A stretch of DNA of 64,000 nucleotides from Clostridium_AM sp900759715 (GTDB taxonomy: Bacteria; Bacillota; Clostridia; Clostridiales; Clostridiaceae): NCBI GenBank assembly GCA_900759715.1, contig CAAEXF010000131.1, forward strand, positions 1 through 64,000, read 5' to 3'. The position numbers and the translations under genes are program-made. This document shows positions 8,980 to 16,519 of this stretch, piece after piece (positions within the stretch are counted from its first letter, which is position 1; every line of letters starts with the position of its first letter). The notes beneath the pieces were generated by a model. That model had not been told where the DNA came from and did not search any database. It saw only the letters and a program-made list of their open reading frames with translations.

Positions 8980-9110
8980 ATTGTTATCCCTTCTTCATCC
9001 ATAGATTTTTCATATGATTATGATTTATTATATCAATTTTTCTTTTCCAGTGCTATGAGTTACTATTTAATTAAACACATACCATACTATAAATATAGGA
9101 GGAATTAATT

Positions 9111-9533
9111 ATGATGTTAAATGGAGTAATAAAATGGCTTGGAGAAGGAGTGGCATTTGAAGGCACAACTCCAGAGGGAGCAAAATTTGTGTTGTCTGGT
9201 CCTGCAGAAATGAATAATGGAAAGGTTCTAGGGCCAAAGCCAATTGAAATACTTCTTCATGCAGTTGCAGCATGTACAAGCGTAGACACAGTTGCAATGC
9301 TTCAGGCTAGAGGCGCTCAAATTTCAGAATACGAAGTGACTGTTAGTGGAGAAAGAGGAGCAGTGGCTCCAAAACCTATAGAAAAAATTGACCTTTTATA
9401 TAACATAAAAGGAAAGGGCATGACATCTGAAATGATAGAAGATGTACTTAAAATTGCTTTTGAAGTTGAAAGCGGTGTTGCAAATACTTATAAATCTAAT
9501 ATCACTTGGGATTTTAATCTCATTGAAGAATAA
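9111..9533 (+). CDS. OsmC-family protein
   Basis: 140 residues with the OsmC/Ohr fold. One reactive Cys lies in HAVAACTSVDTVAML, the YhfA-like arrangement. Such proteins reduce organic hydroperoxides or act as sulfur-reactive thiol proteins in the cytoplasm. Start ATG preceded by AGGAGGAATTAATT. Transcribed alone and ended by the terminator at 9588. Confidence 0.88.
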   Translation: MMLNGVIKWLGEGVAFEGTTPEGAKFVLSGPAEMNNGKVLGPKPIEILLHAVAACTSVDTVAMLQARGAQISEYEVTVSGERGAVAPKPIEKIDLLYNIKGKGMTSEMIEDVLKIAFEVESGVANTYKSNITWDFNLIEE

Positions 9534-9587
9534 ATTTTACATACCATCTTGAGGTTATCTTATATCTACCTTGAACTTTAAAAAATG

Positions 9588-9633
9588 GGTGTGTTTCAAA
9601 ACTAGGAACTTAGCTTTGAAACACACCTTTTTT
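9588..9633 (+). terminator. Intrinsic terminator after the OsmC gene
   Basis: A 13-bp stem, GGTGTGTTTCAAA (9588-9600) and TTTGAAACACACC (9615-9627), is followed by TTTTTT. The same GTGTTT.../...AAACAC layout and the flanking ATTGRTTATTGA recur at 36453-36497. Confidence 0.92.
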
Positions 9634-9662
9634 CATTGGTTATTGATCGTAAATTTTTTTAT

Positions 9663-10274
9663 CTAATCTTCCATATCCTTAATTATCATCTTTACAATTC
9701 GTATATTCTTGCCTTTTATATAAAGATACATAAAAAAGCATGAAAAGCTTCCGCCTACAGTTCCACAAATAATGTCCCACATAGTATCATGAAGACTATT
9801 ATTTTGTGCTGTAAATCCAAAAATCTGATCTGTTGTAAACTCCCATATTTCCCATGCTCCTGCACATGCAATGGCAAATATCAACGGAAATACAACCATA
9901 GCTATAGGTCTCATTGTCGGATTTTCTTTATTACCACATAAAAAAATGTATATAATCAATCCTAAAAATGCTAATAGCATTCCAGATATCAAATGCAGAA
10001 ATTTATCATAATGTGGTATGCTATAAAAATTCATTACATTTGCTAAATACATAGAAAAAAATATAAAGATCAGTGCTAATACATAACCTGCTTTAGACTT
10101 TCTTAGAAATGTTTTATTAAATAACAATCTTGCTATAAATATAGTTATATAAATTAGTCCAATTCTAAAGACTTTTTCACCGCCTCTGGCGAATATATCC
10201 CATGCTAATGTAATGGCTAATAATATATAAAATATATAGGTAATTATTGTGTCATATTTCATATGCTTTTTCAT
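9663..10274 (-). CDS. YjdF/DUF2238-type integral membrane protein
   Basis: 203 residues with six predicted membrane helices and the family's conserved polar motifs in order: HYDKFLHLISG, AGAWEIWEF and LHDTMWDIICGTVGG. Biochemical role unknown. ATG with GGAGATATATA upstream. It converges on the OsmC gene and appears monocistronic. Confidence 0.8.
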   Translation of the reverse strand: MKKHMKYDTIITYIFYILLAITLAWDIFARGGEKVFRIGLIYITIFIARLLFNKTFLRKSKAGYVLALIFIFFSMYLANVMNFYSIPHYDKFLHLISGMLLAFLGLIIYIFLCGNKENPTMRPIAMVVFPLIFAIACAGAWEIWEFTTDQIFGFTAQNNSLHDTMWDIICGTVGGSFSCFFMYLYIKGKNIRIVKMIIKDMED

Positions 10275-10431
10275 TATATATCTCCTAACTAACAGGCTTT
10301 TGCAATTATTATACCATAAAAAACATATTTTAATTAAATAATGAACTAACCTCTATGCCTTAAAAGCATAGAGGTCTGTACTTTAGTTAGCTTTTCATCT
10401 TTAGAAACACCCTCATTTTTGTTATATTAAA

Positions 10432-10667
10432 TTTATCCGATGACTTACCCGCTCTAATACTCCCATCGCACTCTGTGAAAGCGATTCACACAAAATCGGA
10501 GATTTTGGTTCTCTGCTTTTCTTCAAGTGGGAGTAAAGAGCGGCTATGTCCCTGGATAACGACTTCTAAGCTTCATATGGAGGTTAAATGCCTAAATGGC
10601 ATTTAACGGGCAGAATTGCCCAGTGGTCGTAGACAAGCTCCACCTGAAGCCAAGAATTCTGTTTATA
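10432..10667 (+). repeat. Dispersed two-hairpin element, copy B (type ii, longest copy)
   Basis: 236 bp. TTTATCC...CTGGATAA closes the first domain, with CCGCTCT/AGAGCGG and ACTCCCA/TGGGAGT stems. The first apical loop carries the insert starting CGCACTCTGTGAAAGCG. The second hairpin's loop carries a further insert with its own hairpins (GTTAAATGCC/GGCATTTAAC and GGGCA/TGCCC). It ends in CTGTTTATA, 7 bp from the L,D-transpeptidase stop. The rest of the 10275-10673 gap shows nothing else clear. Confidence 0.88.
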
Positions 10668-10673
10668 TTGAAT

Positions 10674-12077
10674 CTAATAATAACAAATAACTGGAGTCCC
10701 CTCTTCAATATTATTAAATATCCCTTTTGCTAAATAGTATGGTGAATTTATACAACCATGAGACCCACCTGTTCTGTAAATATTACCTCCGAATTGACTT
10801 CTCCAGCTTGCATCGTGAATTCCGATTCCTCCATTAAAGGGCATCCAAAAATCAACCGGAGAATTATAACCGGGACCTCTTAATACCGTATTCCTTTGTT
10901 TATATTTTAAACTATAAATACCCTGAGGTGTTGAATGATTACTGCTTACATTACCTGTAACAACATCTCCTTGTACTATTAGTGAACCATTTTTATAAAA
11001 CCATAAGTGTTGATTTGTCATATCTATTTCTACATAGCTGTTTCCAATATCATTATTACCACGAGATACGGCCTTTTTGGCGTATGTCGGTTCTTTTGTT
11101 ATTGTTTCTCCTTTCTCAATAGCTGCACACAAATCTTGAATTTCTTTATCAGCATTGATTAACCATCCATAATCACCACCGCCAATACTTATTGTCTTTC
11201 CTGAAGATGTAACAAAATTTCTCCTTTTGCCAACAGTATTATAGGTATTAAAAAATGCATTCATATAATTTTTCATTTCTTTATTATCGAAGGTAATTTC
11301 AAGATTTTCATTAACTTTAAGCCATTTATTTATTACAGAATTATCTATAGTTTCTTTACGATCTCCAAAGGCATAGGTAATCTTTGAAGATATATATTTG
11401 TTAAGAATGTTTTTAGTTTCGATAACTTTTGGATATTCTGAAGTATATTTTGGCTTGACATAACAATTAATTGATTCCAGGTCTACTGTAGTTTCTCCTT
11501 TAAGTATTGCCTTTGCCACATGATCATATAAAATATCTTTATTAACCTTGTTTCCATTTACTTCATTTACAATTATATAGCCTTTATCTGTATATTTGAA
11601 ACTAGGATTTTTAGGTTCTATTATATTGTTAGTCTGAAAACAAGAAAGTTTATCCACTCTTTCTTTTAATAGTTTTGTATCATATGAAAGTTCATCTGTC
11701 ATCTTAGAATCTTCTGAGTTAAAAGCTGCTAACACCCAATTAAAAGGGTTCTGCTTATCTTTAAAACTCTTATACTCTCCTCCTGAATTATACTTTATCC
11801 CAATATCACTACCTCTAATTTGTTCGCTTTTGCCATCTCGCTCTTTTAGATTCAAAGTATAGTTCTGCAGCTCCTCTCCCATTTGTGCTTTTACTTCCTC
11901 TACAGTTTTACCCGAAACATTGATACAGTTAATTTCAGAACCAAAATAAAAATGATTCATGAAATATGTTGCCATACTAAAATATACAATAAGTACAGCA
12001 CAAATAGAAATTATAATTCCTATTATAACTTTACTGCGTTTATTTTTTTCTTTTTCCGTGATGTCCATCCCCTTCAT
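10674..12077 (-). CDS. Membrane-anchored L,D-transpeptidase (YkuD domain)
   Basis: 467 residues. A short cytoplasmic tail, one membrane helix at about 17-40, a long extracellular region containing a peptidoglycan-binding-type domain, and a C-terminal YkuD catalytic domain (about 345-467). The catalytic motif IGIHDASW...SHGCIN contains the nucleophilic Cys. Makes 3-3 cross-links or attaches proteins to peptidoglycan outside the cell. The start is ambiguous: ATG at 12077 or ATG three codons later. Confidence 0.9.
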   Translation of the reverse strand: MKGMDITEKEKNKRSKVIIGIIISICAVLIVYFSMATYFMNHFYFGSEINCINVSGKTVEEVKAQMGEELQNYTLNLKERDGKSEQIRGSDIGIKYNSGGEYKSFKDKQNPFNWVLAAFNSEDSKMTDELSYDTKLLKERVDKLSCFQTNNIIEPKNPSFKYTDKGYIIVNEVNGNKVNKDILYDHVAKAILKGETTVDLESINCYVKPKYTSEYPKVIETKNILNKYISSKITYAFGDRKETIDNSVINKWLKVNENLEITFDNKEMKNYMNAFFNTYNTVGKRRNFVTSSGKTISIGGGDYGWLINADKEIQDLCAAIEKGETITKEPTYAKKAVSRGNNDIGNSYVEIDMTNQHLWFYKNGSLIVQGDVVTGNVSSNHSTPQGIYSLKYKQRNTVLRGPGYNSPVDFWMPFNGGIGIHDASWRSQFGGNIYRTGGSHGCINSPYYLAKGIFNNIEEGTPVICYY

Positions 12078-12193
12078 ATATCACTATAAATAAATCATAC
12101 ATTTCATTCTATGTGGTAATGTTGATATCTAAGACAATTATTCTAAAAATTTTTTTGTAATTAAAACATATATAATAGCTTGATTCTCATAAT

Positions 12194-12235
12194 AACTTTT
12201 AGTTGTATGAGCCTAAATTTAAGTTGTTTATCAAA
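12194..12235 (+). promoter_or_regulatory. 42-bp element upstream of cooS, shared with the nitrogenase-like operon
   Basis: Contains GTTGTAT, a 5-bp variable centre and TAAATTTAAGTTGTTT. 36 of 42 positions match the reverse complement of 19521-19562. It overlaps the -35 region of a promoter, as an activator or repressor site would. AACTT and AAGTT half-sites recur within it. Confidence 0.75.
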
Positions 12236-12256
12236 TTAAAATATCTATCGTATAAT
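12228..12256 (+). promoter_or_regulatory. Predicted cooS promoter
   Basis: -35 TTATCA (12228-12233), 17-bp spacer, perfect -10 TATAAT (12251-12256). The same spacing relative to the shared element is found at the nitrogenase-like operon (TTTTCA-17-TACAAT). The implied mRNA leader is about 455 nt and contains repeat copy C. Confidence 0.65.
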
Positions 12257-12412
12257 CTAATTGTAAACGTATTAGGGGGAACTCCAGCACTTTTATAATC
12301 ATAGGTAAAATAAAATTAAATTTTGATATGACCTTCTTACCACAATGTCAAAAGAAGATAAGTGAATTTTGAAAAAAGTTCATTATTTAACCCTAAAATC
12401 CTAAAACCCTAA

Positions 12413-12549
12413 TTTATCCGATGACTTACCCGCTCTAATACTCCCATCTTCTTCAAGTGGGAGTAAAGAGCGGCTATGTTCCCTGGATAACGACTTCTAA
12501 GCTTCAGATGGAGTCAAAACTCCACCTGAAGCCAAGAATTCTGTTTATA
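12413..12549 (+). repeat. Dispersed two-hairpin element, copy C (type ii), in the cooS leader
   Basis: 137 bp, the cleanest copy without inserts. TTTATCC/GGATAA closing stem, CCGCTCT/AGAGCGG, ACTCCCA/TGGGAGT, then GCTTCAGATGGAGT/ACTCCACCTGAAGC flanked by TTCT/AGAA. It lies between the predicted promoter and the cooS start, so it would be transcribed as leader RNA. Confidence 0.88.
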
Positions 12550-12576
12550 ATCTATTTTACCTTGGTTAAACAGATG

Positions 12577-12636
12577 TTAGCTTCACCCCTACTATATTAA
12601 TTTTTTAACTTTAGTAGGCAAGCAATTTTAAGCTAA
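12577..12636 (+). other. Potential structured leader hairpin before cooS
   Basis: TTAGCTT (12577-12583) pairs with AAGCTAA (12630-12636), and inside it CCTACTA (12588-12594) pairs with TAGTAGG (12612-12618). No poly-U follows, so it is not a simple terminator. No riboswitch class was recognised; it could be incidental pairing. Confidence 0.3.
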
Positions 12637-12718
12637 GGTTAAATCTATTATAAATAGAAAAATTATGATCAATGTTGTAAACCATTGCAGATTATAAAAC
12701 AAGGAGGGTGTTTTATTA

Positions 12719-14611
12719 ATGGAAGACAGAGGATTATTAATACAAGCAGCTGAGGATCAACTTCTTGAAAAAGCAAAGAGAGATGGTGTGGAAACTGCCT
12801 GGGATAGAAAAGATGCCATGAAGACACCATGCGGTTTTGGTTCAGCAGGCGTATGCTGTAGAAACTGTGCTATGGGACCTTGCAGAGTAAGCCCAGTTCC
12901 TGGAAAAGGAGTAGAAAGAGGTATTTGTGGAGCTACAGCAGATATTATAGTTGCAAGAAACTTCGCAAGAATGTGTGCAGCTGGTTCAGCCTCTCACTCA
13001 GATCACGGTAGATCACTATGTCTATATCTAGAGAATGCATCAAGAGATGGACAAATAACTATAAGAGATGAGAAGAAACTTGCATCTGTTGCTAAAAAAT
13101 ATGGTATTGATACTGAAGGAAGAGATGTTTATGATGTAGCACATGATGTAGCTGCAGCTACATTGAATGAGTTTGGTAAACCTCATGGAAACTTAATTTT
13201 CTCCTCAGCTCTACCTAAAAAGAGAATAGAAGTTTGGGACAAACTCGGTGTAACTCCAAGAGCAATTGATAAAGATATAGTTAGTATAATGCACTCAACT
13301 CACATTGGATGTTCAGGAGACGCTAAAAATCTTATCAACATGTCAATGAGAGCATCTCTTGGAGATGGATGGGGTGGTTCTTATATAGCAACTGAAATTA
13401 GTGATATTTTATTCAAAACTCCATCACCAGTAGAAACTCAAGCTAATTTAGGTGTATTAGAAACTAATTCAGTTAATATTATATTACATGGTCACGAACC
13501 ATCACTTTCCGAATCAATTGTAGCAGCAGCAGAAGACCCTGAACTTATTGCTCTTGCAAAAGCTCAAGGAGCAGATGGAATAAATGTTTGCGGTATGTGT
13601 TGTACTGGAAACGAAATAACAATGAGACATGGTATTAAGATGGCAGGAAACTTCCTACAACAGGAGCTTGCAGTAATAACTGGTGCAGTTGAAGCGGTAA
13701 TAGTTGATGTTCAATGTATAATGCCATCCCTTGCAAAGCTTTCAAAATCTTATCATACAAAATTCATAACAACTTCACCAAAAGCTGAAATAACAGATTC
13801 AACATATATTGAGTTTGAAGAACACAGACCATATGACTCTGCAAAAGAAATAATAAGAGAAGCTGTTTTAAACTACAAAAATAGAAATAGAGATAACGTT
13901 TTAATTCCTAATGAAAAATGCGATGCTTTAGTTGGATTTAGTACAGAAGCTATAGTAGATGGTCTTGACAAAGTTGTTAATTCAAATATAGACCCTATGC
14001 AAACAGTTAAGCCTCTTGCAGATGTTATACTATCTGGTACCCTAAGAGGTGCAGCTGCTTTTGTTGGCTGTAATAATCCAAAGGTTCCACATGATGAACC
14101 TACAGTAAAAATGATGAAGTATCTGATTGCTCATGATGTAATAGTTGTTGTTACTGGTTGTGCAGCTCATGCAGCAGCTAAAGCTGGTTTGTTATTACCA
14201 GAAGCAAAAGAACTGGCTGGTCCTGGACTTAAAACTGTATGTAGTTTGTTAGGTATTCCACCAATTCTTCATCAAGGTTCCTGTGTTGATATCAGCCGTA
14301 ATTTACAGCTTGTTGGAGAACTTGCAAATCATTTAGGAGTAGATATCAGTGATTTACCAGTAGTTGGTGCTGCTCCAGAGTGGATGTCAGAAAAAGCTGT
14401 AGCTATAGGAACTTACGTAGTAGGAAGCGGTATAGATGCTTGGCTCGGAGTTGTTCCTCCTATAACAGGCTCCCCATTTGTTGTAGATTACCTATTAAAT
14501 AAGATGGAAGAAGACTACGGTGCTAAATTCTATGTAGAAACTGATCCTCAAAAAGCAGCTGAACAAATGCTTGAAAGAATAGAAGTAAAACGTAAAAAAA
14601 TAAATATTTAA
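12719..14611 (+). CDS. cooS: Anaerobic Ni-Fe carbon monoxide dehydrogenase catalytic subunit
   Basis: 630 residues, typical of monofunctional CooS/CODH-II. Interconverts CO and CO2 with ferredoxin-type carriers in the cytoplasm. N-terminal cysteines C38, C46, C47, C50, C55 and C70 (GVCCRNCAMGPCR...GICGA) fit the D- and B-cluster ligands. C-cluster motifs HIGCSGD, NVCGMCCTGNE, DVQCIMPS and VVVTGCAAHAA follow. AAGGAGGGTG precedes the ATG. No cooF or cooC is adjacent. It converges on the nitrogenase-like operon and shares its promoter element. Confidence 0.96.
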   Translation: MEDRGLLIQAAEDQLLEKAKRDGVETAWDRKDAMKTPCGFGSAGVCCRNCAMGPCRVSPVPGKGVERGICGATADIIVARNFARMCAAGSASHSDHGRSLCLYLENASRDGQITIRDEKKLASVAKKYGIDTEGRDVYDVAHDVAAATLNEFGKPHGNLIFSSALPKKRIEVWDKLGVTPRAIDKDIVSIMHSTHIGCSGDAKNLINMSMRASLGDGWGGSYIATEISDILFKTPSPVETQANLGVLETNSVNIILHGHEPSLSESIVAAAEDPELIALAKAQGADGINVCGMCCTGNEITMRHGIKMAGNFLQQELAVITGAVEAVIVDVQCIMPSLAKLSKSYHTKFITTSPKAEITDSTYIEFEEHRPYDSAKEIIREAVLNYKNRNRDNVLIPNEKCDALVGFSTEAIVDGLDKVVNSNIDPMQTVKPLADVILSGTLRGAAAFVGCNNPKVPHDEPTVKMMKYLIAHDVIVVVTGCAAHAAAKAGLLLPEAKELAGPGLKTVCSLLGIPPILHQGSCVDISRNLQLVGELANHLGVDISDLPVVGAAPEWMSEKAVAIGTYVVGSGIDAWLGVVPPITGSPFVVDYLLNKMEEDYGAKFYVETDPQKAAEQMLERIEVKRKKINI

Positions 14612-14619
14612 GATTTTAA

Positions 14620-14646
14620 AGCAGGCATTTCTAAGTGCCTGCTTTC
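14620..14646. terminator. Terminator between convergent cooS and the NifB-like gene
   Basis: AAAGCAGGCA and TGCCTGCTTT form a 10-bp stem with an 8-nt loop. T-rich sequence lies on both sides, so it can stop transcription from both directions. Confidence 0.8.
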
Positions 14647-14650
14647 CTTA

Positions 14651-15514
14651 TTAGCCATGAGAAAAGGTTTCAAGATATTTATATGTTCCATAGAGCTTAT
14701 TTGAAAAATCTTCCCTGCCAGGTATTCCACAGGCATCTGCACGACACTGTCTGCAATGTCTAAATATCTCAATATGCTTTTCAGCTATTTCTCTTGCTTT
14801 ATTCAATTGTTCACAGGTAGGAGCAGGAATATGACTTAATTCATGTTGAGGTATAAGTGGTATGATATTATATAGAGCTGCTCCATGTGCTTTAATGGTT
14901 TTAGCTATTTCTCCTATATGATCATCATTGATACCTGGAATTAATACGGAATTTACCTTTACCATAACTCCAAGTCTGTTCATTTCATCTATACCTTTTA
15001 GTTGATTAGCTATGAGAATTATGGCTGCATCTTCGCCATAGTATTTCTTCCCTTCATACATTACATGAGATATAATCTGGCTTTGAATGTGTGGATCAAC
15101 AGCATTTATAGTTACAGTCACAGTTCTTACTCCTGCATCATAAATTTCCCTGGCATATCTATAGAGCAAAAGTCCATTGGTGCTAAGGCATTTTATAAGT
15201 TCAGGATAAGCCTCATCAATAAGTCTGAAGGTTTCAATAGCTTCAGTGGTAGCTAGTGCATCACCGGGACCGGCTATACCTACTACAGTTATTTGAGGAC
15301 AAAGTTCTAAAGCTTTTTTTACTGTTTCTACAGCGTCCTTTGGAGCTAATATTCCCTTTGAAACACCAGGTCTCTCCTCATTATTGTTACATTCTCTTTT
15401 ACAGAATCTGCATTGTATATTACAGCTAGAACTTACGGGAAGATGAATTCTCCCAAAATTTAAATGAGCTTCCCCTCCTAGACAGGGATGAAGCTTAGAA
15501 AGATGATTTATCAT
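14651..15514 (-). CDS. NifB-like radical SAM protein of the nitrogenase-like operon
   Basis: 287 residues. Radical SAM motif CNIQCRFC with CNNNEERPG nearby, as in NifB, and a GIAGPGDALA motif. It matches the radical-SAM core of NifB without the NifX-like C-terminal domain. NifB builds the carbide-containing Fe-S precursor (NifB-co), which suggests that the D/K partners carry a complex Fe-S cofactor. ATG after AAGGAGAAAATATT. Last gene of the operon. Confidence 0.85.
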   Translation of the reverse strand: MINHLSKLHPCLGGEAHLNFGRIHLPVSSSCNIQCRFCKRECNNNEERPGVSKGILAPKDAVETVKKALELCPQITVVGIAGPGDALATTEAIETFRLIDEAYPELIKCLSTNGLLLYRYAREIYDAGVRTVTVTINAVDPHIQSQIISHVMYEGKKYYGEDAAIILIANQLKGIDEMNRLGVMVKVNSVLIPGINDDHIGEIAKTIKAHGAALYNIIPLIPQHELSHIPAPTCEQLNKAREIAEKHIEIFRHCRQCRADACGIPGREDFSNKLYGTYKYLETFSHG

Positions 15515-15586
15515 AATATTTTCTCCTTGTCCTACTATCTCTCTTGTTTAGGCATCTGAAAGAAAATAAATATACTAGCATACTGA

Positions 15587-16441
15587 TTAGCTATTTTTTG
15601 AAGATGCCTTAAGCAAAGAATCTGCCCACTGCTTGCCCCAGGCTCTTAACTCTTGAATATCAAGAGGAGAAGGCACTTTTGACTCAGTATGTCTAGCTAT
15701 TTTCTCTGCTAATCTAGTATAAATTTTGGCCTGCTCTGAATCTGGTGCAACTTCAATAGTAGTCTTACCTTGAAGCTCACTATGTGTAACGGTAACTGAC
15801 CTTGGCACATACTCCATTATTTGAGTATTTGTTTTATTAGCAAAATCATCTATTATATCCCTGTCATAAGGTTTATTAATAGAATTTCCTATAATGCCGC
15901 CAAGCAATGCTCCGCCGGAATTAGAGTATTTTTTAATACCTTTAAATAAATTATTTGATGCGTATATAGACATAAAGTCCGAAGATGATACTGTAAATAC
16001 ATGCTCCGCTATTCCCTCTCTTATTGGGACTGCAAAACCGCCGCATACAACATCTCCTAAAACATCGTATATTACATAATCTAAATCCAGCTCTTCAAAT
16101 ACTCTTTGTTGTTTAAAAAGCTGTACCGCTGTAATAATACCTCTGCCTGCACAGCCCACTCCTGGTGCTGGTCCACCTGACTCCACGCAATAAACTCCAT
16201 TAAAGCCTTGAAAAATCACATCAAGTGCATTCACTTTGTTTTTTTCACGCAAAGTATCTAAAACTGTAGGGATATAAGTACCTTCTCTCAGTGTATTTGT
16301 TGAATCACTTTTAGGATCACAACCAAACTGCATAACCTTATACCCCATTTTAGTTAATGCTGCACTTATGTTAGAAGTTGTTGTAGATTTGCCTATACCA
16401 CCCTTGCCATATATTGCGATTCCTTTAACTTTTCCTGCCAC
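15587..16441 (-). CDS. NifH-like ATP-dependent reductase (Fe protein)
   Basis: 284 residues. P-loop GKGGIGKST (12-20), cluster-ligating Cys97 (PGVGCAGRG) and Cys133 (DVVCGGFA), and switch residues typical of NifH. It would form a homodimer bridged by one [4Fe-4S] cluster and deliver electrons to the D/K partner with MgATP hydrolysis. Start is GTG at 16439-16441 behind GGGGGG. Separated from the K-like gene by 69 bp holding repeat remnant D. Confidence 0.93.
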   Translation of the reverse strand: MAGKVKGIAIYGKGGIGKSTTTSNISAALTKMGYKVMQFGCDPKSDSTNTLREGTYIPTVLDTLREKNKVNALDVIFQGFNGVYCVESGGPAPGVGCAGRGIITAVQLFKQQRVFEELDLDYVIYDVLGDVVCGGFAVPIREGIAEHVFTVSSSDFMSIYASNNLFKGIKKYSNSGGALLGGIIGNSINKPYDRDIIDDFANKTNTQIMEYVPRSVTVTHSELQGKTTIEVAPDSEQAKIYTRLAEKIARHTESKVPSPLDIQELRAWGKQWADSLLKASSKNS

Positions 16442-16469
16442 TTTATTCCCCCCTGTTACTAATCTGCTA

Positions 16470-16519
16470 TTTATCCGATGGAGTTAAAACTCCACCTGAT
16501 GTCAAGAACTCTATTTATA
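16470..16519 (+). repeat. Dispersed two-hairpin element, copy D (internally deleted) inside the operon
   Basis: Only the outer end TTTATCCGATG and the 3' half (GAGTTAAAACTCCACCTGAT...CTCTATTTATA) remain. The right end overlaps the K-like gene: its last codons and TAG stop (16511-16513, minus strand) fall within the element's terminal CT(A/G)TTTATA. The original C-terminus may therefore have been altered by the insertion. Confidence 0.7.

Noticed and set aside
12194..12256. CooA or FNR-type binding site at cooS
   Set aside because: No TGTCA-N6-CGACA or TTGAT-N4-ATCAA dyad was found; the element is of a different type.
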